The notes: generated from the letters alone by a model not told the origin. A stretch of 15,829 nucleotides of DNA from IIICB1 sp035968095 (GCA_035968095.1 JAWQFW010000113.1:1-15829); one strand, 5' to 3'; positions 1 through 7,385 are shown, counted from the stretch's first letter. Numbers and translations: made by a program.

Positions 1-442
1 AACTTTTCCCCCATTAATGGGAATTTTGTTTACCCTTTTTTGTACTTTTATGGGTGGTTTCGGACTTTTTTGGTCGGATACTCGAACATTTGTTTTTGAT
101 AAAACTAAAAATCAAGTAAGTCTTAAAATTAACAAGTTATTGAAACATACTAAGCGCCAATATTCTTTTAACGAAGTTGGAGTCAAAGTCAAAAGAACCT
201 CAAGAGAAAGAAAAGTTTCAAGTATTAGAATGGACTCAAATGGAATTAGAGTAGACTTACATTCTTTAATTAACCAAACAAACCGCAAAGAAACAGTTTT
301 TGTGGTAGTATTACAAATCGCTTCTAATTCTCAAGAAATTTACATATCTGGCAATTATGCTTTAGGTACAAATCGTAATTTCAATCGAAACGAAGCCGTT
401 GAATTTGCACAGGTAATTCGCGATTTTATCAATACACCTTAA
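1..442 (+). CDS. Hypothetical protein, probably 5'-truncated by window edge
   Basis: I do not recognise this family. The reading frame is open from the window edge to the stop at 440-442. The first ATG is at 17, but there is no stop upstream of it, so the true start may lie outside. From that ATG the protein has 141 residues. A hydrophobic, Phe/Gly-rich stretch (about residues 2-20) looks like a membrane segment. It is followed by a soluble part of alternating hydrophobic and polar residues (TFVFDKTKNQVSLKI, then VFVVVLQIA and QEIYISG), suggesting a small beta-rich, possibly PH-like fold. That layout is seen in small cyanobacterial membrane-anchored proteins of unknown function, but this is only an impression. 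It converges on xisI, 69 nt away. No function is proposed. Confidence 0.6.
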   Translation, partial: TFPPLMGILFTLFCTFMGGFGLFWSDTRTFVFDKTKNQVSLKINKLLKHTKRQYSFNEVGVKVKRTSRERKVSSIRMDSNGIRVDLHSLINQTNRKETVFVVVLQIASNSQEIYISGNYALGTNRNFNRNEAVEFAQVIRDFINTP

Positions 443-493
443 AGATAATTTCTTGCTAACGGAGACGGGAACTTGGTAAGATTATCAACTAGA

Positions 494-523
494 GCGATCG
501 CACTTGAGAGATTACGCGATCGC
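494..523. repeat. Pair of HIP1 palindromes
   Basis: Two perfect GCGATCGC octamers lie at 494-501 and 516-523, separated by 14 nt. The second falls in the last codons and near the stop of xisI. HIP1 is the highly over-represented cyanobacterial octamer. As inverted copies the two could also pair into an 8-bp stem between the convergent genes, but no T-tract follows, so terminator function is not supported. Confidence 0.7.
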
Positions 524-847
524 AAATCCTGTATGTTTTCTCAGACTAGGAGACTTAAAAGCTAAAACGATACGTTCTTTGGGAATACCTGCATTGAGAA
601 ATTCTCTAGCAACCCCTTCTTCAGTACCGTCTCGATGAATCCAAATTTTACCGTTGATAATCTCCACATGGATGATACAGCCGTGAACTTGACGTACTCC
701 CTCCCATCCGACGATCATTAACAGATAGCGATCGCGCGATCGATCGAAAACACTATGTCGTTCAATCTCCCCATGTGCATAGGGAATTGCTGCATATTCA
801 GAGATAACTTTTTCAATAATCTGGCGATCTTGCGCTAAGGTGTCCAT
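512..847 (-). CDS. xisI: XisI family protein
   Basis: This 111-residue protein matches the XisI family in length and pattern: an N-terminal helix ending in YAAIPYAHGEIE, a strand pair RYLLMIVGWEGVRQVHG, then VEIINGKIWIHRDGTEEG and a C-terminal GIPKERIVLAF. XisI was named as a factor controlling excision of the nif fdxN element in heterocyst formers, but XisH/XisI pairs are scattered through many cyanobacteria with no such element. Its ATG lies inside the end of xisH (13-nt overlap, different frame). No Shine-Dalgarno sequence precedes it, which fits translational coupling. No recombinase (XisF) or fdxN gene is visible here, so a role in excision at this locus is unlikely. Three HIP1-like sites cluster within the gene near 728-746. 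Confidence 0.9.
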   Translation of the reverse strand: MDTLAQDRQIIEKVISEYAAIPYAHGEIERHSVFDRSRDRYLLMIVGWEGVRQVHGCIIHVEIINGKIWIHRDGTEEGVAREFLNAGIPKERIVLAFKSPSLRKHTGFAIA

Positions 848-1251
848 TTAACAATAGCCTCCGCTTCAGGCTCGAAAATTAATAGGCGAACGCGATTATT
901 TCTTAACAAAAGTTCCCCAATGGGTTCTTCAAATAGTTCAGTAGCAACCTCTTGGGATACAGCCAGATAAAGTTTCCTGTCTGGCTCAACTTGAGTAAGA
1001 ACATCATAATAAATAATATACTGACCAATTGCTTTTTCTAGATCGTTCATCTGGGATAAACCCGTAAAGCTTTTGATTTCCACAGCAATTTTATGTTCTG
1101 CTCTTTCTGCTGCGATTAATTGCTCGGCTCCCAAATCAACATACATATCTTTTTTTCCCCATTTTAAACTAAGGGGGTCGTGGGTAATTGTCCAACCATC
1201 TTTGATTAAGGCAGTTTTCATACAGTTATGATAAATATCTTTTGCTGGCAT
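835..1251 (-). CDS. xisH: XisH family protein, endonuclease-like fold
   Basis: The 138-residue product begins MPAKDIYHN and contains WGKKDMYVDLGAE, then KIAVEIKSF and LEKAIGQYIIY, all hallmarks of the XisH family. Asp39, Glu58 and Lys60 are spaced like the D...ExK core of PD-(D/E)XK nucleases, so a nuclease-like fold is plausible. Catalytic activity has not been established from this sequence. It is the first gene of a two-gene unit with xisI, overlapping it by 13 nt. The ATG at 1249-1251 is preceded only by a weak GAG. The gene diverges from the GHL10-type hydrolase across a 228-nt AT-rich spacer. Overlapping pairs of a nuclease-like protein and a small partner resemble toxin-antitoxin organisation, but that reading is inference. 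Confidence 0.92.
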   Translation of the reverse strand: MPAKDIYHNCMKTALIKDGWTITHDPLSLKWGKKDMYVDLGAEQLIAAERAEHKIAVEIKSFTGLSQMNDLEKAIGQYIIYYDVLTQVEPDRKLYLAVSQEVATELFEEPIGELLLRNNRVRLLIFEPEAEAIVKWTP

Positions 1252-1479
1252 ATTTGCTCAATTTTGTCACAATCGGAATATTTTTGCTTATTGCAGAAAA
1301 AAGCAATTTAAATAATCAAAAACAGTTACAAATCGCAATAAACACTACCCATTTAATCTTCCCTTGCTTAAAATTAAAGCAATCATTACTTACTATTTTA
1401 GCAAAATAGTTCTTAACTAGCCCAAAAAATCCAGATTTAGTTATTCATCTTCATTAGCTCAACTATAACTATCTCAACA
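1252..1479. promoter_or_regulatory. AT-rich divergent intergenic region
   Basis: This 228-nt spacer lies between the divergent xisH and GHL10-type genes and should hold both promoters. It contains one notable inverted repeat at 1392-1410 (listed separately). A TATAAC hexamer at 1464-1469 sits only 10 nt from the downstream ATG, too close for an ordinary leader. No convincing -35/-10 pair could be picked by eye. Confidence 0.4.
1392..1410. repeat. Perfect 8-bp inverted repeat, operator-like
   Basis: The sequence ACTATTTT-AGC-AAAATAGT has two perfect 8-nt arms around a 3-nt centre. It lies in the divergent spacer, 69 nt before the hydrolase ATG and about 140 nt before the xisH start. It could be a regulator-binding site or a small hairpin. 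There is no GC-rich stem or following T-run to suggest a terminator. AT-rich spacers produce such repeats by chance, so confidence is modest. Confidence 0.4.
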
Positions 1480-2703
1480 ATGTCAAACCCCAAAAAAAAG
1501 CCCAGTGGCTGTGGTTGCGGAAACATTCCAATTTCTTTCATTCTTATCATCTTAGGTGGTGGTTATTGGTGGTTCAGTCAACATGGAATTCCCAATTTTA
1601 GCCAACTTTTCTCCCAGCTTCAACAAATTTCCCTTCCCACATCAACTCCAACTCCCATAGCTTCTGAAAATCCTAACTTTAATCCCCCATCAACTCCAAC
1701 TCCCGTAGCTTCAACAAACCCTAATTCTAATCCCACTCCTTCTCCTCCTACAACAGACTTAGAAAAACTTGAACCAACAACTCCTTCAGCTTCACCATTA
1801 CCGACAAAAGCCAAAACTCCTTGGGAACAAAAAGCAATTCGCGGTATTTATTTAAGTCGTTACCAAATCACAAATAACGCTAGCGAACAAACCATTCGCG
1901 AACGAGTACGCTACTATCGTTCCCAAGGAATTAATACAATTATTCATGGAGTTTGGGGTAATGCTTGTACAATGTATAAAAGCCAAGTCATGCAACAAAC
2001 CTTAAGCTACCAAAGCTGTCCGAATAAGTTTCAAGACCAATGGTTAGATTGGTTAATTGACGAAGCACATAAACAAGGAATGGAAGTTCATGCTTACTTT
2101 GAAAAAGGAATTAAAATTGACGAAAATAGTCCGGTTTTTGACTTAGCTGTTTCTCGGAAATGGATTGTTCCCGGTGTCGATAAAACTCATCCTGGTGTTG
2201 ACCATTATGTGCTGGATGTAGAAATACCTGAAGTTGCTAATTTTTTCAAGAATATCTTAGTTGAATTTGTGACTAAATATCCCGATATTGATGCAGTTCA
2301 ATGGGATGATTATCTTGGCTATCACGCAGAACTTCCCGGAAAAATTGACCGGACTGCTAATTTGACTAAGTTTGTGCAACTGTTAATTACGGAAATGAAA
2401 AAAGCGAACCCTGCGGTTAGTTTTGATCTCTGTCATCATAATCCTTATTGGGCTAAAAGATATTTTGCTGCGGACTGGCAAAAATGGAATGTTGACCGCG
2501 TATTTATTCAAGTTTATGATGAAAACAATTTCCAGCAAGAATTAAACTATGTTCAACAAACTGATGGAATTGCAATCACGGAACGACAATTTTCTCATTT
2601 AGAAAAATTGGTTAAGAACCCAGGAGTTAAGAGTATTTTGATTTTTCCTCTTAATGGTCAACCTGAGTCTACAGCTTCTCAATTAAATAAGTTAATTCAA
2701 TGA
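1480..2703 (+). CDS. Membrane-anchored GHL10-type glycosyl hydrolase-like protein
   Basis: The 407-residue protein has three parts. A short N-terminus with the Cys-rich run SGCGCG (Cys11, Cys13) leads into one hydrophobic segment (about 17-34), likely a signal anchor. A Pro/Thr/Ser/Asn-rich linker follows (about 52-112) with a 16-residue tandem repeat. A globular domain runs from about 119 to the end. That domain starts RGIYLSRY and contains VRYYRSQGINTIIHGVWG, AHKQGMEVHAYFE, DIDAVQWDDYLGYH (Asp276, Asp277) and DRVFIQVYDE. This pattern fits the TIM-barrel of GHL10/DUF187-type hydrolase-like proteins, where an aspartate pair in FDDY-type motifs is conserved. The substrate is unknown; an envelope or exopolysaccharide glycan acted on outside the membrane is an inference. 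No clear ribosome-binding site precedes the ATG. The gene is co-directional with the phosphonate aminotransferase 132 nt downstream. Confidence 0.8.
   Translation: MSNPKKKPSGCGCGNIPISFILIILGGGYWWFSQHGIPNFSQLFSQLQQISLPTSTPTPIASENPNFNPPSTPTPVASTNPNSNPTPSPPTTDLEKLEPTTPSASPLPTKAKTPWEQKAIRGIYLSRYQITNNASEQTIRERVRYYRSQGINTIIHGVWGNACTMYKSQVMQQTLSYQSCPNKFQDQWLDWLIDEAHKQGMEVHAYFEKGIKIDENSPVFDLAVSRKWIVPGVDKTHPGVDHYVLDVEIPEVANFFKNILVEFVTKYPDIDAVQWDDYLGYHAELPGKIDRTANLTKFVQLLITEMKKANPAVSFDLCHHNPYWAKRYFAADWQKWNVDRVFIQVYDENNFQQELNYVQQTDGIAITERQFSHLEKLVKNPGVKSILIFPLNGQPESTASQLNKLIQ
1642..1737 (+). repeat. 48-bp tandem duplication encoding a 16-residue Pro-rich linker repeat
   Basis: Two adjacent 48-nt units (1642-1689 and 1690-1737) encode STPTPIASENPNFNPP and STPTPVASTNPNSNPT. 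The first 23-25 nt of the two units differ at a single position. The rest has diverged more, which suggests an old in-frame duplication that lengthened the extracytoplasmic linker of the hydrolase. Confidence 0.85.
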
Positions 2704-2835
2704 TGATTATCTCTTCTCTCTCATCTAAAATCAAGTTTTTCAAGACGGATTTTCCTAAGTTTCTCAACAACAAAACTCATTTGGGAAAATTAGCAAAAAA
2801 ATCTCTTAACGTTGTCCTAGAAAAAAAGTCAAAAA

Positions 2836-3909
2836 ATGCTTTTACTTAATCCTGGTCCTGTCACCCTTAGCGAACGAGTTCGTCGCGCATTACTGCAAGA
2901 AGATTTGTGTCATCGGGAACCAGAATTTGCTGAACTTACCCTCGATATTCAACAACGTTTGCTCAACATTTATCCCGAAACTAATGTTAATTATGAAGTA
3001 ATTTTGTTGACAGGATCGGGAACTTGTGCTGTTGAAGCCATGCTCTCAAGTTTGATTCCGAGGGAGGGAAAAGCTTTGGTAGTGGTAAACGGGGTTTATG
3101 GCGATCGCATGGCGAAGATGATTCAACTACATGGTAAACTCGTCGAGACAATTATCTCACCTTGGGAGCGACCAATGGATCTTGTCGCGGTGGAAAACTG
3201 TCTCCAGCAAGATCAAGCTATTACTCATGTCGTCGCTGTTCACCACGAAACCACTACCGGAAGACTCAACAATCTTCCCCAATTAGGTCAACTTTGTCAA
3301 CGATTTCAAGTTCCTTTATTACTTGATTGTGTCTCTAGTTTTGGTGCAGAAAATATTGACTTTGCTAGCTGGAATATTGAAGCTTGTGCGGCAACTGCTA
3401 ACAAATGTTTACATGGAGTTCCGGGATTATCTTTTCTCTTAGTTAAATCCTCGGTTTTTCAACTTCGTTCCTCAGCAGCAACCTCACTATATTTAGATAT
3501 TTATCGCTATCAAAAAGCACAAATTACAGGCTATTCTCCATTTACCCAAGCTGTCCAGGTTAGCTATGCTTTGCAAGAAGCTTTGAAAGAATTAGCCGAA
3601 ACAGGTGGGTGGAAAGCGAGACATCACCATTACTCAATTTTATCACAAAAAATTCGTCAAGGACTTCAGCAATTAGGGGCGAAATTGCTCTTATCTGAAC
3701 CAGACTATTCTTGTGTGCTTACCTCATTTATTTTACCAGAAAATCTGGCTTATGAAAAACTACATAAAACTCTCAAAAAAGCTGGATTTATTATCTATGC
3801 AGGACAAGGAAACTTCAATAATAAAATTTTTCGAGTTGCTAATATGGGAGATATTCAAGTACAAGATATCGAACGTTTTCTTAATTGTTGTGCGGAGTTA
3901 TGGAAATGA
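2836..3909 (+). CDS. phnW: 2-aminoethylphosphonate aminotransferase (AEP transaminase, PhnW-type)
   Basis: The 357-residue class V PLP-dependent aminotransferase has the PhnW signature from its first residues: LLLNPGPVTLSERVR and LCHREPEF. The cofactor site is visible as TGSGT (59-63), HHETTTGRLN (136-145), LLLDCVSSFG with Asp164, and ATANKCLHGVPG with the PLP lysine at Lys190. Length matches the family (about 360-370). The enzyme interconverts phosphonoacetaldehyde plus alanine with AEP plus pyruvate. It is known from AEP breakdown, but beside PEP mutase, phosphonopyruvate decarboxylase and a cytidylyltransferase it most likely makes AEP. The stop overlaps the next gene's ATG as ATGA, so the two are translationally coupled. 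The 132-nt upstream spacer shows no clear promoter or ribosome-binding site. No phosphonatase (PhnX) gene is present. Confidence 0.93.
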   Translation: MLLLNPGPVTLSERVRRALLQEDLCHREPEFAELTLDIQQRLLNIYPETNVNYEVILLTGSGTCAVEAMLSSLIPREGKALVVVNGVYGDRMAKMIQLHGKLVETIISPWERPMDLVAVENCLQQDQAITHVVAVHHETTTGRLNNLPQLGQLCQRFQVPLLLDCVSSFGAENIDFASWNIEACAATANKCLHGVPGLSFLLVKSSVFQLRSSAATSLYLDIYRYQKAQITGYSPFTQAVQVSYALQEALKELAETGGWKARHHHYSILSQKIRQGLQQLGAKLLLSEPDYSCVLTSFILPENLAYEKLHKTLKKAGFIIYAGQGNFNNKIFRVANMGDIQVQDIERFLNCCAELWK

Positions 3910-4634
3910 TTACAACTGCGGTTATTTTAGCGGCTGGAATGGGGACTAGGCTACAAGATTTAGGAAAATCGCAGCCAAAAGGCTTTCTCCAATTCGGCGA
4001 AAAACCAATTATTGAAGAGTCGATTGAAAAGTTAATTAAGAGTGGGATTAAACGAATTATTCTTGTTACTGGATATCATCATGAATTTTACGAGACTCTT
4101 GCGAAAAAGTACGAAATAATTACTACACAATTTAATCCGAAGTACGCAGAGTCAGGTAGTTTTTATTCCCTATTTTGTGCGAGAAACTTGATTAACAGTG
4201 ATTTCTTACTTCTAGAGTCAGATTTAATTTACGAACAACAAGCATTAACAACTGTAATTAATTTTCCCAAAGATAATGTAATTTTGTTGTCGGGTAAAAC
4301 GAATGCTGGTGATGAAGTTTATGTGGAAACAAAGCAAGAAACAATTGTTACTATGTCGAAAAATCCCCAAAAATTACAACAAATTACTGGCGAATTTGTG
4401 GGGATTTGCAAAATTTCTTTATCTTTATTTGCAGAAATGTTAGCCGAAGCGAAGTTAAGGTTTGAGACTAATTTAAAAGGAGATTACGAAACAGACGGAT
4501 TAGTTGCTGTTGCGAAAAGTTATCCGGTTTATTATCAGCTTGTCCCTAACTTAATTTGGGCAGAAATTGACGATTACCAACACTTAATTCGCGCTAGAGA
4601 ATTAATTTATCCAGCTATTTTAGCTACTCATTAA
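3906..4634 (+). CDS. pntC: CTP:2-aminoethylphosphonate cytidylyltransferase-like nucleotidyltransferase
   Basis: The 242-residue protein is a sugar-phosphate-type nucleotidyltransferase of the LicC/PntC group. The nucleotide loop LAAGMGTRL is at 8-16, followed by QPKGFL with Lys25, VTGYHH, YAESGSFYSL, LLLESDLIY with the metal-binding Asp106, and a C-terminal WAEIDDYQHL. PntC makes CMP-AEP from CTP and AEP; LicC does the same with phosphocholine. Coupling to the AEP aminotransferase favours AEP as substrate. The start is placed at 3906: it gives the ATGA overlap with phnW and puts GGAG (3894-3897) 8 nt upstream. An in-frame ATG at 3900 and a TTG at 3885 are less likely. The 3' end overlaps the decarboxylase gene tail-to-tail by 15 nt. 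Substrate assignment rests on context. Confidence 0.85.
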   Translation: MITTAVILAAGMGTRLQDLGKSQPKGFLQFGEKPIIEESIEKLIKSGIKRIILVTGYHHEFYETLAKKYEIITTQFNPKYAESGSFYSLFCARNLINSDFLLLESDLIYEQQALTTVINFPKDNVILLSGKTNAGDEVYVETKQETIVTMSKNPQKLQQITGEFVGICKISLSLFAEMLAEAKLRFETNLKGDYETDGLVAVAKSYPVYYQLVPNLIWAEIDDYQHLIRARELIYPAILATH

Positions 4635-5759
4635 TTGACGTAAGCGTTGCGCGACAATTTCGGGGGAAATTTTTGGTCGTGGAAGTTGTTTGAGAGTACC
4701 GGGTTGAATTTTGACGTGAATAAAAGTTAATTGTTGAGATGCAGATTTTAACGCAGATTTAACTTCTTCGGGAGTCGTAGCGAGAATTACTTTTTCATAA
4801 CCAGAGGCAGAGGCGATCGCGCCAAAATTGATCGATCCTGAGACTGTAGATTGTCCTCCTGTGGATTCATGGGAGTGATTATCCAGTAAAATATGAGTTA
4901 AGTTAGCGGGACGTTCGTAACCGATAGTTGCCAAAGCCCCTAAGCGCATCAAAGCTGCGCCATCTCCATCAATGACAGTAACTTGTCGCTGGGGTTGTGT
5001 CAAGGCGATACCGAGTCCGACGCTAGCAACACATCCCATTGAACCTACTAGATAAAATTGATTTTCTCGGTCTTCAATTGCTGCTAATTCGCGTCCGGTA
5101 TATCCAGTAGTTGCTAATAAAATATCAGGAGGCTGAATCACACTTTGAATGGCTTTTAAAATCTCGTAGCGACTAAATTTAGCGCTGGAAGAAGGGTAAG
5201 GTGAAGGAGGAATTGCCGAAGGGGGTTTAATTGCTAATTGAGAACTTAAGGATGCTGGTTCTACTGACCCTTTTTGCAGAATTAAAGCCGAGGGAGTTTG
5301 ATTTTCTCTTAGCTGTTTAACGACGCGATTCAATGTTAATTCAATTTGGGCGGTTTCTGTGGGAAAATATTGCCAAGGAATTTGCATCAAATCGAGTAAG
5401 TTGGGTGTAATTTCCCCCATGAGTTGATGTTGGGGTTGGTCGGGAGTTTGGTTTGGTTGTCCTCGCCAAGTTACAATGAGTAAAATGGGAATTTTAAAGA
5501 TTGCATTGAGTGAGGTTAAAGGATTAACAGCATTACCTAAACCGGAATTTTGGAACATGACTATACTCGGTTGTCCTGCTAATTCTACCCCAGACGCGAT
5601 CGCCACCGCATCGCCTTCGTTGGTAGCTGCAACATAACGTAAATTTGGCGAGTCAATGACGCAGTTAATAAATGATTGGAGATGGGAACAAGGTACACCT
5701 GTATAAAATTTGAACCCACGATCATAAGCTGCGTTAATAAATTCTGAGGAACGAATCAT
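4620..5759 (-). CDS. ppd: Phosphonopyruvate decarboxylase
   Basis: The 379-residue thiamine-diphosphate enzyme decarboxylates phosphonopyruvate to phosphonoacetaldehyde, the irreversible step that pulls the PEP mutase equilibrium forward. The N-terminal pyrimidine-binding domain has FYTGVPCSHLQSF and TNEGDAVAIASG with the cofactor-activating Glu48, then NSGLGNAVNPLTSL, typical of phosphonopyruvate and sulfopyruvate decarboxylases. The C-terminal domain has GSMGCVASVGLG and the diphosphate/metal motif DGDGAALMRLGAL (264 onward) leading to Asn294 and HESTGGQ. A Pro/Ser-rich linker (about 179-193) joins the halves. Length is normal for the family. Its ATG overlaps the pepM stop by 4 nt (ATGA), so it is coupled to pepM. 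Its last 15 nt overlap pntC on the opposite strand. Confidence 0.95.
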   Translation of the reverse strand: MIRSSEFINAAYDRGFKFYTGVPCSHLQSFINCVIDSPNLRYVAATNEGDAVAIASGVELAGQPSIVMFQNSGLGNAVNPLTSLNAIFKIPILLIVTWRGQPNQTPDQPQHQLMGEITPNLLDLMQIPWQYFPTETAQIELTLNRVVKQLRENQTPSALILQKGSVEPASLSSQLAIKPPSAIPPSPYPSSSAKFSRYEILKAIQSVIQPPDILLATTGYTGRELAAIEDRENQFYLVGSMGCVASVGLGIALTQPQRQVTVIDGDGAALMRLGALATIGYERPANLTHILLDNHSHESTGGQSTVSGSINFGAIASASGYEKVILATTPEEVKSALKSASQQLTFIHVKIQPGTLKQLPRPKISPEIVAQRLRQLMSS

Positions 5760-7375
5760 GAGAATTTTCCTACTTTAAGAATGTCTTCAATTTCGTCAAC
5801 ATCAAGCCAATGTCCGGTAATATAAATTACTTCAATTTGGCATTTTTGGGAGACTAATTCATTAATTAAATCGGGTATTCTGCCTTGGGATTCCATTAAG
5901 GGTTGCTGAAGTAATTTTGTAACAATTTCCGGAAAAATCTGCTTTATTTGTCCAGAAACTTTGAGTAAACCTGTCCATAAACCACAAATTTCTGTTTCGC
6001 TAAGATTACTACCAATTTCTCTCAAAAATACTTGGGTATAAAAGGCTTTTGTTGAATTTACTAAAGAACAATTGACATAATCGGGGCGGACACGAGGGGA
6101 ACGATTGCGCCAATTGGCATCAACAACAATCGCTAATTCGCTGGTATTTTCTAAGAGTAATTGTAAGATATATTGCTTTAATAAAACATCGCCGTAGCCA
6201 ATAATTAAATCGCTATCAGTTCGAGAATTTGTTTCGAGGGCGGTTGCTAAAGAAACTAATTCGCCAGTAGAATCGTAGCGATCGTTATCAACATAATCGA
6301 GATTGGGCAAATTAACAGCTTGTTTTTGATAACCCCGCACTACAGTAATATTTTTAATGCCAACTTTATGGTAACTAGCAACTACTTGTGCGAGTAAAGG
6401 TTGACCTTGTAAAGTTAGCATACATTTGGGTTTGGTTTCAGTTAATTGACCGAATTCAATTCCGCGCGATGCAGCCAAGAGAATTGTCTTAACTGAGCGT
6501 TGAGAATGAGGAAGATAGCGTTGTTCGGCTTGTAAAAGTTCGGCGGAATCTTGTAAGCGAAATACTTCTGAAACGGGAACAATTGTATCTTCAATACTTA
6601 ATAAATTTGCTTCTTGGTGAATAGTTTTGGCGACAGTTTGCATCGTAGTTACCGCAGCCCGTAATAAATGATTTGCCCAGATAACAATGGAAAAGTTATA
6701 GTCTTGAAAAATTGAGGTTGGGGTCGAGTAATATTTTGTGGGGACAATAATTACGGGAGTGCGATCGCCCCATTCGCGTTTAAAGGCTAAAATTTCATCA
6801 GCCACACTCAAGGCACTGTGAATCAAAATACCGTCTGCCCCTGCCTCTGTGTAAGCTGTAGCCCGCTTTAAAGCTTCGGTTAATCCCCACCCCGCAATCA
6901 AGGCTTCGATGCGGGCAATGACCACAAAATCGTCATCTGATTGAGCATCTTTAGCGGCTTTGATTTTACCGCAAAATTCGGCGATATCTGCTAAAGGTTG
7001 AGTTGTCCCGTTGATAAAACTATTGGTTTTGGGAAACAATTTATCTTCGATACAAACTCCCGCAATCTCCCGTTGTTCGAGCTTTTTGACCAAGCGACGC
7101 AGATTATTAAAGTTACCGTAGCCAGTATCACCATCGAGTAAAATTGGAATCGAGGTGGCATCAGACATAAATTCAACTACTTCTAAAACTTGCGTCCAAC
7201 TGGCTTCATTATTATCGCGGACTCCTAATTGGGCTGAGATTCCTAAACCACTCGCCCAAATTCCTGAAAATTGAGCTTCTTCAACAATTTTGGCACTAAT
7301 ACCGTTATGAGCTTCTAAGAGAAATTCCAGTTGTTGACTGTGCAAAAGCTGTCTCAACTGTGTGGTTTTTTTCAT
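5756..7375 (-). CDS. pepM: Phosphoenolpyruvate mutase fused to a C-terminal nucleotidyltransferase domain
   Basis: Residues 1 to about 290 form a PEP mutase of the isocitrate lyase superfamily, which rearranges PEP to phosphonopyruvate, the entry step to nearly all phosphonates. The diagnostic motif EDKLFPKTNS is at 110-119. Other active-site elements are GVRDNNEAS (Asp54), LLDGDTGYGN (Asp81, Asp83) and ARIEALIAG (Arg155). Residues from about 296 to 539 form a second domain with the nucleotidyltransferase plan: LLAASRGIEF (299-308), KPKCML, VVRGY, LIIGYGD and GHWLDVDE. The usual GxGxR loop is altered to SRGIE. The gene starts 10 nt after the exporter gene upstream and is coupled to ppd. No Shine-Dalgarno sequence is seen, so reinitiation after devB is plausible. 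The activity of the second domain is uncertain, since a standard cytidylyltransferase is encoded separately. Confidence 0.95.
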   Translation of the reverse strand: MKKTTQLRQLLHSQQLEFLLEAHNGISAKIVEEAQFSGIWASGLGISAQLGVRDNNEASWTQVLEVVEFMSDATSIPILLDGDTGYGNFNNLRRLVKKLEQREIAGVCIEDKLFPKTNSFINGTTQPLADIAEFCGKIKAAKDAQSDDDFVVIARIEALIAGWGLTEALKRATAYTEAGADGILIHSALSVADEILAFKREWGDRTPVIIVPTKYYSTPTSIFQDYNFSIVIWANHLLRAAVTTMQTVAKTIHQEANLLSIEDTIVPVSEVFRLQDSAELLQAEQRYLPHSQRSVKTILLAASRGIEFGQLTETKPKCMLTLQGQPLLAQVVASYHKVGIKNITVVRGYQKQAVNLPNLDYVDNDRYDSTGELVSLATALETNSRTDSDLIIGYGDVLLKQYILQLLLENTSELAIVVDANWRNRSPRVRPDYVNCSLVNSTKAFYTQVFLREIGSNLSETEICGLWTGLLKVSGQIKQIFPEIVTKLLQQPLMESQGRIPDLINELVSQKCQIEVIYITGHWLDVDEIEDILKVGKFS

Positions 7376-7385
7376 TACATATAAA

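Noticed and set aside
494..523. HIP1 pair as a terminator between convergent genes
   Set aside because: The stem is possible, but there is no T-run on either side, and HIP1 is palindromic wherever it occurs.
1620..1814. Gly/Val-rich frame on the minus strand
   Set aside because: It is the complement of the Pro/Thr-rich linker repeat of the hydrolase gene.
3713..3949. Plus-strand frame overlapping the phnW 3' end
   Set aside because: It is out of frame with both phnW and pntC, which are contiguous and motif-supported.
2836..4634. AEP degradation (PhnW-PhnX) reading of the aminotransferase
   Set aside because: No phosphonoacetaldehyde hydrolase gene is present. The coupled gene is a nucleotidyltransferase, and PEP mutase and decarboxylase are adjacent.
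3906..4634. Phosphocholine cytidylyltransferase (LicC) call
   Set aside because: The fold is shared, but no choline kinase or uptake gene is nearby, and the gene is coupled to the AEP aminotransferase. It cannot be fully excluded.
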